From Prochlorococcus sp. AG-388-D03 (GTDB lineage: Bacteria > Cyanobacteriota > Cyanobacteriia > PCC-6307 > Cyanobiaceae), in assembly GCA_003279875.1 (NCBI GenBank), contig QCGN01000006.1:1-64000 (forward strand): 64,000 nt of DNA. The letters are read 5' to 3'. Shown here piece by piece: positions 41,672 to 49,491 of the stretch. Each line of letters starts with the position of its first letter. Position 1 is the first letter of the stretch. The notes beneath the pieces are model-generated. The model was not told the DNA's origin and ran no database searches. It was given only the letters and a program-made list of their open reading frames with translations. The translations under genes were made by a program, and so were the position numbers.

Positions 41672-41946
41672 TAAAATCTTAATTTTGAAATTTTCTCGAT
41701 TGAATTTGTATTAGCTTGGTAATTTCTCCTAGGAGGGTTTACTTGGTTTTTAATTAAAATAACAAACGTGTAAATCAATGGAAGTACTAGCGATGAGGAG
41801 GCGATGATAGCAATTATTTGATTAATTTTAATCAATGGTTTTTTTACTAGAGGGTCCCCACATAACCCACATATTAATTCTCCAGATGTTGATTTTTTAT
41901 GAAATTGATATTTGGGATTACAGTATGGACAATAGTAATTATTCAT
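41620..41946 (-). CDS. zinc-ribbon protein with membrane helix
   Basis: 108 aa. Two CxxC pairs (YYCPYCNP and LICGLCGDPL) form a probable zinc ribbon at residues 5-33. One hydrophobic helix follows (about 45-66) and then a basic tail. It may be a small membrane-tethered regulator or assembly factor, but no function is known. Confidence 0.7.
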   Translation of the reverse strand: MNNYYCPYCNPKYQFHKKSTSGELICGLCGDPLVKKPLIKINQIIAIIASSSLVLPLIYTFVILIKNQVNPPRRNYQANTNSIEKISKLRFYQPLQSDLLKQESLSSI

Positions 41947-42056
41947 GGATTAATATAAATTATTTTCTTATTATTAGAAATAAAAAAATTTTTGTTTGTA
42001 ATTAAGACTTCTTGCCAAATTAAGGTTTTTTGAAGTAATAGATTTAATCCAATAGT

Positions 42057-42218
42057 TCAATTGAGCCACCTTCGCTTTGAATAGAAATGGTGTGATCTCT
42101 GATCATCCACATCGGCCATAAGATCATATTTCTTTAATTTCTTAAAAACAAATTTGTATTCGATTTCAGTAAAAAATCTAGCCAAAAAGTCAGAAAAAAA
42201 TCTAAGTTTTTTTGACAT
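42057..42218 (-). CDS. short basic protein, 53 aa, unknown
   Basis: Not in the ORF track because of length. The peptide begins MSKKLRFFSDFLARFFTEIE and ends in a basic, aromatic tail (HHFYSKRRWLN). It is predicted to be helical and very basic. It lies downstream on the same strand of the candidate transcript that ends at the 42.31-kb terminator. No family recognised. Confidence 0.6.
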   Translation of the reverse strand: MSKKLRFFSDFLARFFTEIEYKFVFKKLKKYDLMADVDDQRSHHFYSKRRWLN

Positions 42219-42307
42219 TATTTTATCTCTATCAAAATAAAGTTTCTTATTACAATAAATAGCTAAAAAAGTTTAGTAATGCCAAAATTTGTTTTTTTAG
42301 AAAAATA

Positions 42308-42336
42308 AAAAGGAGAGCTTTTAAAGCTCTCCTTTC
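42308..42336 (-). terminator. strong terminator hairpin (long perfect inverted repeat)
   Basis: AGGAGAGCTTT and AAAGCTCTCCT form a perfect palindrome around one base, extended by A/T pairs to about 14 bp. Read on the minus strand it is followed by TTTTTATTTTT, a good T-tract. On the plus strand the T-run is short. It therefore most likely ends a minus-strand transcript starting near 42.52-42.62 kb. Confidence 0.8.
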
Positions 42337-42432
42337 ATTCACTTACTTATCTTATGTAACAAAACTAACAACTAGCCTAAATCATTGATCCTTGTTGTTA
42401 ATTATCTTTTAACTAAAAATAACCTTAAAAAA

Positions 42433-42522
42433 CTAATTGTTTTTAACTGGGGCAAAAACACTAGTATTGAACTTTTTTCTTATAGGGCACCTATACGATG
42501 CAGAAGAAGTAAGTTCAGACAT
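42433..42522 (-). CDS. candidate 29-aa ORF in a possible interrupted reading frame
   Basis: The ORF reads MSELTSSASYRCPIRKKFNT... and ends before a TAG. It is in the same frame as a 10-codon ORF 75 nt upstream (42565-42597) that has a strong AGGAGG. Only one TAA separates them. It may be a real micro-protein, the tail of a gene broken by a nonsense change, or simply part of a structured RNA. The terminator at 42.31 kb follows. Confidence 0.3.
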   Translation of the reverse strand: MSELTSSASYRCPIRKKFNTSVFAPVKNN

Positions 42523-42564
42523 TAATAAAAAATAATTGGAGCAGTTAATTAAATCAGTTCGGAA

Positions 42565-42612
42565 TTATTCCGAAATTGCAGGCAGGCTATCGATCATTTT
42601 GAAAGACCTCCT
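42565..42612 (-). promoter_or_regulatory. AGGAGG ribosome-binding site and 10-codon leader-like ORF
   Basis: On the minus strand AGGAGGT (42606-42612) stands about 9 nt before ATG (42597), which opens MIDSLPAISE and stops at TAA. The stop lies inside the inverted repeat TTCGGAA-TTA-TTCCGAA (42558-42574). Strong Shine-Dalgarno sequences are uncommon in this window, so this one stands out. Confidence 0.4.
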
Positions 42613-42833
42613 AAAACTCAACATTCATAAACTAATCAAAATATTTTTAAATAACAATCCGTTTTTGTACGCATTGATTTTTAATCCAAAATGTCCGATA
42701 GTGGTAATCAATTTGTTTATTTTCCGCTTTAAATTTTATATATTTCTTGTTTAGTTTTTTAGTAAGTTTTGCTTATTTCTTTTCTTATCTCTCTCGTTTA
42801 TGTTAACCCTAAATGAATTGTGGAAATCTATTT

Positions 42834-43007
42834 ATGACTAATTCAAAAATTCAAAATAATCACAATAATGATATTAATAATAATAAAAACAATCCCGTTG
42901 ATGAATATTTACAGTGTCTTTCATATTGCGATATTCATCCGAAAGGTATTGATAATGATTGCGAAGCGATTTGTATTGAGAGACATTTGAAAACTAATTA
43001 TTGGTAA
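42834..43007 (+). CDS. small twin-CX3C protein
   Basis: 57 aa from the second ATG (MTNSKIQNN...), which I prefer to the track start at 42813. An Asn-rich N-terminus precedes CLSYCDIHPKGIDNDCEAICIERHL, that is C-x3-C ... C-x3-C. Twin CX3C motifs form helical hairpins held by two disulfides or bind metal. It sits next to the zinc-homeostasis genes, convergent with the WD40 gene. Function unknown. Confidence 0.6.
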   Translation: MTNSKIQNNHNNDINNNKNNPVDEYLQCLSYCDIHPKGIDNDCEAICIERHLKTNYW

Positions 43008-43023
43008 ATATATAAGCTAGAAA

Positions 43024-44097
43024 TTATTTGAACCCTTTTGAAGAGGAACTTGTTCGGACTTTAAAATTCCAAACGGTTACAACACCCTTCGCATTAACTG
43101 CAGCTAAAGCGCAGTCATCAGGTCTCCAAGCAATATCTCCAACTAAATCTCCAGCAAAAGCAGCTCCTACAGGATCCCCATTTCCGTCGTTTTTAAGAAA
43201 ACTAGCTACTACTGAACCATCTCTTGAACCTGAAGCAACTAGCAAACCTTTGTTAGAAAAAGCTAGGCTAGAAATTGGTTCAGTGTGATGACATAATTCT
43301 CCCGGCATTGTTCCTTCAGGGCCATTTCCTGAAAAACTCCATACTGTAATTCTTTCGCTACCACTTGTTGCTAGTAGCATGCCAGTATCGTCAAATGAAA
43401 GATGAGAAGGCTTTCCAGGATAACCTGTCATTTCAGCATCAAGTCCAGTTGATCTACGCCAGAAATGTACCGAATTATCCTGACTCCCACAGGCGACAAT
43501 ATCTCCATCAGGGCTTAACTGCATCGAAACTAGTGAACCTTGCCATTCAAGTTTCTGATTAGTCTTTTTATTTGCTACATCAAAGAAAGTTACGCGTCCG
43601 TAGCATGCAGTTGCTAATTCATTCTTATTCGACCACGATATGGCACTTACTGTACTTGGATGTTCTTCTGAAACCCATTGTTCATTACCATCTTGATTAA
43701 ATACATATACTTTTTTGGAAAAAGCTACGGCTAAATATAAACCTCCATTTGACCAACTTAAATGTTCTACCCAACCTTTACCAAGTTTAATGGCTTTAAT
43801 TTCCTCTCCATTATTGCAATTTAATATTCGAACTATTCCGTCTTGCCCTGAAGTTGCAAAAATCTCTCCATTCGGATGGATAGACATTGCAAGAAGACCT
43901 CCGGAATGGGCTTCATCCTTTTTCCAAATAAGCTTTCCTGTATCTCCTTCGAACCCATAAAGCCCTCCAACTACGTCTCCAACGATAAAGAGTTCCCCTT
44001 TTAAAGCCCAACCACAAACTATTGCATAATCATCAACTTCAGCAGACCATCCTTCATGAAACATGCCTCTAGGGCTAAAAGGTTCTATATCAGGCAC
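43024..44097 (-). CDS. WD40-repeat beta-propeller protein
   Basis: 357 aa made of about seven WD-type blades (examples: GLLAMSIHPNGEIFATSGQDG, QLSPDGDIVACGSQDNSVHFW, PISSLAFSNKGLLVASGSRDG). No signal peptide, so cytoplasmic. It starts 13 nt inside the COG0523 GTPase gene, so the two are translationally coupled. It is probably a scaffold working with that GTPase (inference). Confidence 0.88.
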   Translation of the reverse strand: MPDIEPFSPRGMFHEGWSAEVDDYAIVCGWALKGELFIVGDVVGGLYGFEGDTGKLIWKKDEAHSGGLLAMSIHPNGEIFATSGQDGIVRILNCNNGEEIKAIKLGKGWVEHLSWSNGGLYLAVAFSKKVYVFNQDGNEQWVSEEHPSTVSAISWSNKNELATACYGRVTFFDVANKKTNQKLEWQGSLVSMQLSPDGDIVACGSQDNSVHFWRRSTGLDAEMTGYPGKPSHLSFDDTGMLLATSGSERITVWSFSGNGPEGTMPGELCHHTEPISSLAFSNKGLLVASGSRDGSVVASFLKNDGNGDPVGAAFAGDLVGDIAWRPDDCALAAVNAKGVVTVWNFKVRTSSSSKGFK

Positions 44098-45443
44098 TTA
44101 TCAAATCCCTCTTGCATTTCTTTTTCATTTAGATTTCTCCCAATAAACACGAGTTGATTTCTTCGTGGTTCATTTCCCCATTCTTTATCTGGTTGGGCAG
44201 TAAATAACATATGAACTCCTTGAAATACTATTCTGCGTGGATTGCCAGAATAACTAATAAAACCTTTTGTTCTGAATATATCAACTCCTTTCTCGGAAAG
44301 AAGTCTTCCCATCCAAGTATTCAACTTTTCTGGATCTACATCTCCAAAACGCTCTATTGCAATTGATCCAACTTCATCATCATGTTCATGTTCTGCGACC
44401 CAGTTTCTTTCAGTTTTAAAAGGAATTTCCTTAACATTATCTTGGGAATCTATTTTTAGCACTTTCATATTGAATTCTTCAGCAGTATGTTGTGTGAACA
44501 ATCCAACTTTTGACGCTTTTTCAATATCCAAAATAAAAGATTTAGATCCTTTGTTTTGCAATTTAAGACTTACATGCTCATCATACGGAATAGTATTTCC
44601 AGGTTCCAAGTTTTTAGCTTTTTCTGCATAAAGTCTTACAGAGGCTTCTGCACCCTCTTTTAATTCTTCTTCACTAAATCCTTGATTAGCAAAAGCTACT
44701 AAGGACATTTCAGGATCAGGCCCTTCTTCAAGTTTTAATTCATATTTTCCAGGCTCAAGCTCATAAACTCCTGACCATTCAAAAGGATATTCAGGTTCTA
44801 AGAAAGTTGGTCTACGCTTTAAAATTTGGTCAAGATCGAATGCACTCAAATTTAAAACTGTCTCAATAGGAACTTCTGCTTTCTCTGCTCGAATAATACG
44901 AGTCATTCGATTCATATCTCTTAATCTTGATTCAAGGTTATCAAGAGCATCATTTGAGACTAAATCAGTTTTATTAAGGACTAAGACATCTGCAAATGCC
45001 ACTTGTTCAGAACTCTTATCACTACGCCCAAGTTGTTGATCAATATGAGCTGCATCAACTAATGTAACTATTCCATCAAGTGTGAATTCAGAACTAATTT
45101 CTTCATCCATAAAAAATGTTTGAGCAACAGGACCAGGGTCAGCTAACCCAGTTGTTTCAACTAAAACGTAGTCAAATTTATCCCTTCTTTTCATTAAATT
45201 ACCAAGGACTCTAATAAGATCTCCGCGAACAGTACAACAAATGCAACCATTAGACATTTCAAATACTTCTTCATCGGCGTTTATAACCAATCCTTGATCA
45301 ATTCCAACTTCTCCATATTCGTTCTCAATTACAGCGATTCGCTTACCATGTTCTTCGCTTAAAATTCTATTAAGAAGAGTCGTTTTGCCAGAACCAAGAA
45401 ATCCAGTCAGGATTGTCACAGGCACTTTTTCGTTAATACTCAT
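44085..45443 (-). CDS. CobW/COG0523-family GTPase, putative zinc metallochaperone
   Basis: 452 aa. The P-loop is GFLGSGKTTLLNRIL, the metal site is NGCICCTVRGDL (CxCC), the switch region is VETTGLADPGPV and base specificity is NKTDLVS. The C-terminal CobW_C domain ends with the FQGVHMLFTAQ strand. The location beside znuA, with a Zur-box-like sequence upstream, points to zinc delivery under zinc limitation rather than cobalamin synthesis. Confidence 0.88.
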   Translation of the reverse strand: MSINEKVPVTILTGFLGSGKTTLLNRILSEEHGKRIAVIENEYGEVGIDQGLVINADEEVFEMSNGCICCTVRGDLIRVLGNLMKRRDKFDYVLVETTGLADPGPVAQTFFMDEEISSEFTLDGIVTLVDAAHIDQQLGRSDKSSEQVAFADVLVLNKTDLVSNDALDNLESRLRDMNRMTRIIRAEKAEVPIETVLNLSAFDLDQILKRRPTFLEPEYPFEWSGVYELEPGKYELKLEEGPDPEMSLVAFANQGFSEEELKEGAEASVRLYAEKAKNLEPGNTIPYDEHVSLKLQNKGSKSFILDIEKASKVGLFTQHTAEEFNMKVLKIDSQDNVKEIPFKTERNWVAEHEHDDEVGSIAIERFGDVDPEKLNTWMGRLLSEKGVDIFRTKGFISYSGNPRRIVFQGVHMLFTAQPDKEWGNEPRRNQLVFIGRNLNEKEMQEGFDKCLI

Positions 45444-45465
45444 TAACCAATTAACCTAAATAAAA

Positions 45466-45496
45466 TAATGTCTAATAGATAATATATTAGACATTA
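45466..45496. repeat. 11-bp perfect inverted repeat between znuA and the GTPase gene
   Basis: TAATGTCTAAT and ATTAGACATTA flank a 9-nt spacer. There is no T-tract after it, so it is either a weak terminator/attenuator between znuA and the GTPase gene or a protein-binding site. It lies just downstream of the Zur-box-like sequence with respect to transcription. Confidence 0.6.
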
Positions 45497-45504
45497 ACTG
45501 ATAA

Positions 45505-45519
45505 TGAAAACCGTTATCT
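45505..45519 (-). promoter_or_regulatory. Zur-box-like palindrome upstream of the COG0523 gene
   Basis: TGAAAAC-C-GTTATCT fits the 7-1-7 palindrome type used by cyanobacterial Zur (5 of 7 positions paired), with an extra TGATAAT half-site just beside it. It stands about 60 nt before the GTPase start. Regulation is inferred from sequence and context. Confidence 0.5.
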
Positions 45520-45529
45520 ATAGAAAAGT

Positions 45530-47080
45530 TTAATTTTGAAGAGAATTCCAGGTGCCTTCAAGGTTGGAGGCTGCTTCTTTATCACATGTTCCACCTAATG
45601 AATTAACAATGGTACATGTATTGTGGACAGCAACAGAAACTGTATTCCCTGTCATCATTAATCCATCAACAAATATTTGATTAGAAGCTAAAGGAACTGA
45701 ACTTTGTCTACTCAAGTTTTTTAATAACTTAGAAGCTGGTATTTGTTCAGGAATAATTGCCTTAACATTTTCTTCATCAAGCATCTTCAACGTTGATTGA
45801 ATATTGTCAGGTCTTAGACTTGATGAGTCACCAAGAAAATCTAGTAAGCTAATAGTCTCTAATCCAAAAGCATCACCGTAATATTCCATTGCTTTATGTT
45901 TAGATACAATAATTCTGTTTGATTCTGGAATTGTTGAGACCTGTGCAACAATCCAGCTATCGAGTTCTTCTAGTGTTGAATCTACTGAAGCAAATCTCGC
46001 ATTGATTGATTTCCTGTCAGATCTATTAAAAACAGATATATCTTTCTTTAAACTTTTACTTACAACTTCTCCCATTTTTATAATGTTATGAGGATCATGC
46101 CAAACATGAGGATCTAATCCTCCGTGATCATGGTGGTGATGTCCCTCTCCTTCATCTGGTACTTGTGCTATTGGTTCAACATCAGAATTAGAAATATCTT
46201 TAAAGAAGTGTTCTTCGGCTTCAAACTCAAAAGGCATATGTTCAGTGAAGAATGTATATTGGCCATCTTCTTGAATTTCTACATTAAATACTGTACTCTC
46301 CTTCCTTTGATCAAAATTAAGAACATAGGCTTTATTACTCGCTACGAGAGTTCCATTATTTTTTTTGTTTATTGAATACTTAGATCCTAATAGCTCTTTA
46401 GCTAGTTCTTCAGAAGATTCAATATCATTTGATTCGAGAATCACCATTTTCATAGCTGGATCTGCATATTCCCCACCTACCTTTGCGAATGACCATTTGT
46501 AGGAACCTTTAGAGAGTTGAAATTTGCCTGCCCATTCAAATGAACCTTCTGCATGGTCATCATGCCCATCATGATCAGAGTGATCATCTAATTTTGCTGC
46601 AGAGTGATCATCATGGTCATCATGCCCACCATGATCAGAGTGATCATCTAATTTTGCTGCAGAGTGATCATCATGGTCATCATGCCCACCATGATCAGAG
46701 TGGTCATCTACATCTATAGCACTTACACCAATTACAACTGTTTGAGGCTTACCCTCCCAATTTTTCATGCTTGGGGTCATCTCTTTCCCTAGAGTAAAAA
46801 CTTTATCCGCACTGTTAAGTAATTGAGCTTGTCTTGGGGTTATTTTAAAGTCATGTACATCTTGTTTTCTATCAACCAAACAAGTTACTTCATCAGAAGG
46901 TAAGGCAATAGATTTTACTAAATCGCAAGTGAGTGGCTCTACAGCTACATATGATTTTTCTTTCGCTAAAACATCTTGAGCAACTGTTGATAATAATACG
47001 GTTCCAGCTAATAAAGAGTTTTTGATAACAGAATGATTAGATCTCTTATTACTAAAGATTACTTTTTTAAAAATTGACAT
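45530..47080 (-). CDS. znuA: zinc ABC transporter substrate-binding protein ZnuA with histidine-rich repeats and inserted domain
   Basis: 516 aa, much longer than usual ZnuA (about 300). An N-terminal signal region (NSLLAGTVLLSTVAQDVLA) is followed by the ZnuA start (AVEPLTCDLVKSIALPSDEV). A His/Asp-rich segment (about 130-178) contains tandem DDHSDHGGHDDHDDHSAAKL units. An extra domain of about 120 residues follows (FEWAGKFQLSKGSYKWSF...), then a second His cluster (GHHHHDHGG). The metal-binding C-terminal lobe has DPHVWHDPHNI, SKHKAMEYYG and IPEQIPAS. It is divergent from znuC. Confidence 0.93.
   Translation of the reverse strand: MSIFKKVIFSNKRSNHSVIKNSLLAGTVLLSTVAQDVLAKEKSYVAVEPLTCDLVKSIALPSDEVTCLVDRKQDVHDFKITPRQAQLLNSADKVFTLGKEMTPSMKNWEGKPQTVVIGVSAIDVDDHSDHGGHDDHDDHSAAKLDDHSDHGGHDDHDDHSAAKLDDHSDHDGHDDHAEGSFEWAGKFQLSKGSYKWSFAKVGGEYADPAMKMVILESNDIESSEELAKELLGSKYSINKKNNGTLVASNKAYVLNFDQRKESTVFNVEIQEDGQYTFFTEHMPFEFEAEEHFFKDISNSDVEPIAQVPDEGEGHHHHDHGGLDPHVWHDPHNIIKMGEVVSKSLKKDISVFNRSDRKSINARFASVDSTLEELDSWIVAQVSTIPESNRIIVSKHKAMEYYGDAFGLETISLLDFLGDSSSLRPDNIQSTLKMLDEENVKAIIPEQIPASKLLKNLSRQSSVPLASNQIFVDGLMMTGNTVSVAVHNTCTIVNSLGGTCDKEAASNLEGTWNSLQN
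46551..46702 (-). repeat. 60-nt tandem repeat in znuA (about 2.5 copies)
   Basis: Positions 46561-46620 and 46621-46680 are identical except for one base (CCCATC versus CCCACC), and a partial third copy follows. Each unit encodes 20 residues rich in His and Asp. The low divergence suggests recent duplication or ongoing homogenisation. Confidence 0.95.
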
Positions 47081-47105
47081 TCAATAAATTTCAAATACTT
47101 AAAAA

Positions 47106-47120
47106 TGATAATCATTTTCA
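47106..47120. promoter_or_regulatory. Zur box in the znuA-znuC intergenic region
   Basis: TGATAAT-C-ATTTTCA is a 7-1-7 palindrome with one mismatch, close to the cyanobacterial Zur consensus TGATAATNATTATCA. It lies between the divergent znuA and znuC genes, nearer znuA (about 26 nt from its start), so it probably represses znuA and perhaps znuC when zinc is sufficient. Confidence 0.75.
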
Positions 47121-47218
47121 TAATTAATAGCAATATTTGGTATCAATTGTTATGAAATAAGTATGGATTCCATAATATTGATAAAATAAAGGTCTAACTG
47201 ACTTAAATATATTCTTTA

Positions 47219-47989
47219 ATGGCTACTTTAATTGCAGATAATTTAACTTATTCTTATTCTAAAAAAAGCAAGCCAGCTTTAAATAAGGTTTCAGTTCAAA
47301 TAAAACCAGGAACATTGACTGCTCTTGTTGGACCAAATGGAGCTGGTAAATCAACTCTTTTGAAATTATTGCAAGGACAAAATAATCCTGATATTGGAGA
47401 TATAACTATTGATGGTGAAAGTTTAGTTAGAACTAGATCCCAGGTTGCACTTATGCCACAAAGAAGCTCAATGAATTGGAAATTTCCGATTACTGTTGAG
47501 AAATTAGTCTCATTAGGTCAAATAAAATATTCAAAATCAAAAAATACTAATCCATTCCAAATAAAGGCTCTTCTCGCAAATCCAAAGTCTTGGGTTAATA
47601 AATGTTGCGAATTGGAAGCAACAATGCAAAGAGTTGGCATTTCAAATCTTGCAAATAGAAGACTTGATTCTCTTTCAGGTGGACAACAACAAAGAGCACT
47701 TTTGGCTAAAACTTTAATGTCCCCTGCAAGAATTCTTCTGCTAGATGAACCATGTGCTGCATTAGATCCTCCCGCAAAAGACGATTTTCTTAAGATAGTC
47801 CGTCAACTCGCAGATGCAGGCTTAGCTTTGTTTATAAGTAGTCATGATTGGGGCTCATCTCTCAATAGTTATGATCATGTAGTTGTTTTAGATAAAACAG
47901 TATTAGCATCCGGAACTCCCAATTCAATACAAGGCAAATTGGATGATCTTAATATTAGTTCTTTAAAAGAGAATAATTCTTGTGATTAA
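47219..47989 (+). CDS. znuC: zinc ABC transporter ATP-binding protein
   Basis: 256 aa. Walker A is GPNGAGKSTLLKLL, the signature is LSGGQQQRALLAKTL, Walker B is RILLLDEPCAALDPP and the H-loop is ISSHDWG. It powers zinc uptake with ZnuA and ZnuB. The zur gene lies on the opposite strand between znuC and znuB. Confidence 0.95.
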   Translation: MATLIADNLTYSYSKKSKPALNKVSVQIKPGTLTALVGPNGAGKSTLLKLLQGQNNPDIGDITIDGESLVRTRSQVALMPQRSSMNWKFPITVEKLVSLGQIKYSKSKNTNPFQIKALLANPKSWVNKCCELEATMQRVGISNLANRRLDSLSGGQQQRALLAKTLMSPARILLLDEPCAALDPPAKDDFLKIVRQLADAGLALFISSHDWGSSLNSYDHVVVLDKTVLASGTPNSIQGKLDDLNISSLKENNSCD

Positions 47990-48003
47990 AAATATTTTTA
48001 AAT

Positions 48004-48402
48004 TTAACTCTGAGCTTGATAACAGTTTTGACAAAGGCCGAAATATTCAAGTGTATGAAACAAAAGTTGAAATTTTTTTGGGTTTTTCTTTGGACTATGA
48101 ATATCTTTTACCGGACAACCTTCCATTTTGGAGGTTTCTCCACATTGAACACATGTCAGATGGTGAATATCTCTATCAACAGGAGTGTAAAGTACTTCAC
48201 CTGTTGGAAGATGTCTAGATCTAATTAATCCATGTTTTATAAGAACTTGAAGATTTCTATAAACTGTTGTCAAACCCATAGATTTGCCATCCATAATCAA
48301 TTGCCTATGCAATTCTTGACCACTCAATTCATCATCACATTTTTTAAGTTCTTCAAGAAGTTGCTCTTGTCTTTTGGTAATGTCAGGCTTGGTTACCATC
48401 AT
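48004..48402 (-). CDS. zur: Fur-family zinc uptake regulator Zur
   Basis: About 132 aa. A winged-helix DNA-binding part (MGLTTVYRNLQVLIKHGLI) is followed by a dimer/metal domain with HHLTCVQCGETSKMEGCP and a C-terminal CQNC; the CxxC pairs bind structural zinc. It is assigned as Zur rather than Fur from its position among znu genes. I chose ATG 48402; the track start at 48408 is a TTG two codons upstream. Confidence 0.85.
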   Translation of the reverse strand: MMVTKPDITKRQEQLLEELKKCDDELSGQELHRQLIMDGKSMGLTTVYRNLQVLIKHGLIRSRHLPTGEVLYTPVDRDIHHLTCVQCGETSKMEGCPVKDIHSPKKNPKKFQLLFHTLEYFGLCQNCYQAQS

Positions 48403-48455
48403 TTTCAAGATCTTTTAATGTCCTGCTTTTTTGATCATAACGAATCATACGATTA

Positions 48456-49244
48456 ATGTCTTTTTTAAACAACTGGTGGTTAATTCCATTAATAATTACC
48501 ATTTTCTCTGGAATCTTATGCCCAGCTATGGGAACCGTATTGATTACTCATAGAAGACTATTACAAGTAAATTTAATTTCTCATTGTGTTTTACCAGGAC
48601 TAGCTCTAGCTCTAGCTCTAGGTATTCATCCCTCAATTGGAGGAGTTATAAGTGGTCTTGTTGGTGCAATTATTGCGGAGAGTTTAACTAATAAAAAAAA
48701 TGAAAATTATGAAGCAGTTATGAATACAATTCTTGCTGGCATGCTTGGTTTTGGGGTTTTACTAATTCCACTTCTTGGGATAAGAATTGATTTAGAGGCA
48801 GTATTATTTGGGGATTTATTAACCGCAAACCTTGGCGATTTGTTAAGAACAATTATTGCTTTTCTAACATTCATTTTATTAGTAACATTCGGATATGAAA
48901 AAGTTGTATATGTCGGATTAGATCCAGAGGGCGCCTCAGCTAGTGGAATAAATGTGTCTTTGTTAAACCTAGCTCTAAGTTTTACGACGGCACTAGTAAT
49001 CGTTAGTTCAATGTCAGCTGTTGGCGTAATTCTAGTAATTGCATTACTATCTACGCCTACTTTATTAGGACTTGATAAAGCACAAAGTCTTAGGATTGCG
49101 ATGTTGAGATCTTCATTCTTTGGACTTTGTATTTCTCTATTGGGTTTTATTCTTTCAATTGTTTTTAACTTATCTCCTGGGCCTGCAATAAGTGTTATTT
49201 GCGTCGCTTCATTAATAATTCCAAAAATTGGAAATAAATTTTAA
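48456..49244 (+). CDS. znuB: zinc ABC transporter permease
   Basis: 262 aa, about seven to eight helices, ABC-3 family. LISHCVLPGLALALALG and GLDPEGASASGI are typical of this family. It completes the ZnuABC importer. The gap to znuC is taken up by zur in antisense, so znuB is transcribed either through zur or from a promoter in the 50 nt between zur and znuB. Confidence 0.94.
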   Translation: MSFLNNWWLIPLIITIFSGILCPAMGTVLITHRRLLQVNLISHCVLPGLALALALGIHPSIGGVISGLVGAIIAESLTNKKNENYEAVMNTILAGMLGFGVLLIPLLGIRIDLEAVLFGDLLTANLGDLLRTIIAFLTFILLVTFGYEKVVYVGLDPEGASASGINVSLLNLALSFTTALVIVSSMSAVGVILVIALLSTPTLLGLDKAQSLRIAMLRSSFFGLCISLLGFILSIVFNLSPGPAISVICVASLIIPKIGNKF

Positions 49245-49252
49245 AACTTTTT

Positions 49253-49399
49253 TCAAAGTTTAAATGTCCAATCAGAATTAAGGACCTCCGCTTCTGGATT
49301 GTTTCTTAAAGCCACTTCAATAGCATCTTTCTTATTATTTGCTATAACAACCTCATCAAATTCTTTACCGTCTTTTTTTAGACTTACTTTGAATCGCAT
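49253..49399 (-). CDS. small protein, 48 aa, unknown
   Basis: Below the track cut-off. It starts MRFKVSLKKDGKEFDEVVIA and continues with NNKKDAIEVALRNNPEA, a beta-beta-alpha-like pattern. It ends 8 nt after the convergent znuB stop. Regular codon use and a compact predicted fold make it a likely real gene; no function known. Confidence 0.65.
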   Translation of the reverse strand: MRFKVSLKKDGKEFDEVVIANNKKDAIEVALRNNPEAEVLNSDWTFKL

Positions 49400-49491
49400 A
49401 GAAACATTAAAATTACTTTTATCTTAATTTTTATTAAAAAGAAAATAAATACTTTATTACCAAAAAATGTAATTTATTTATTGAATATTAT

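Larger units (their letters stand above)
42219..42812. other. 594-nt region without a secure gene
   Basis: It holds the terminator hairpin at 42.31 kb, the minus-strand AGGAGG/10-codon ORF and 29-aa ORF described separately, and the inverted repeat at 42558-42574. A TAACAAC/GTTGTTA pairing lies just upstream (in transcript terms) of the terminator. The rest is AT-rich with nothing recognisable. Confidence 0.6.

Noticed and set aside
42536-42754. 72-codon + strand ORF (MEQLIKSVRNYSEIAG...)
   Set aside because: It starts with TTG, lies antisense to the AGGAGG-led minus-strand ORFs, and its second half is low-complexity Phe/Ile/Asn sequence typical of AT-rich shadows.
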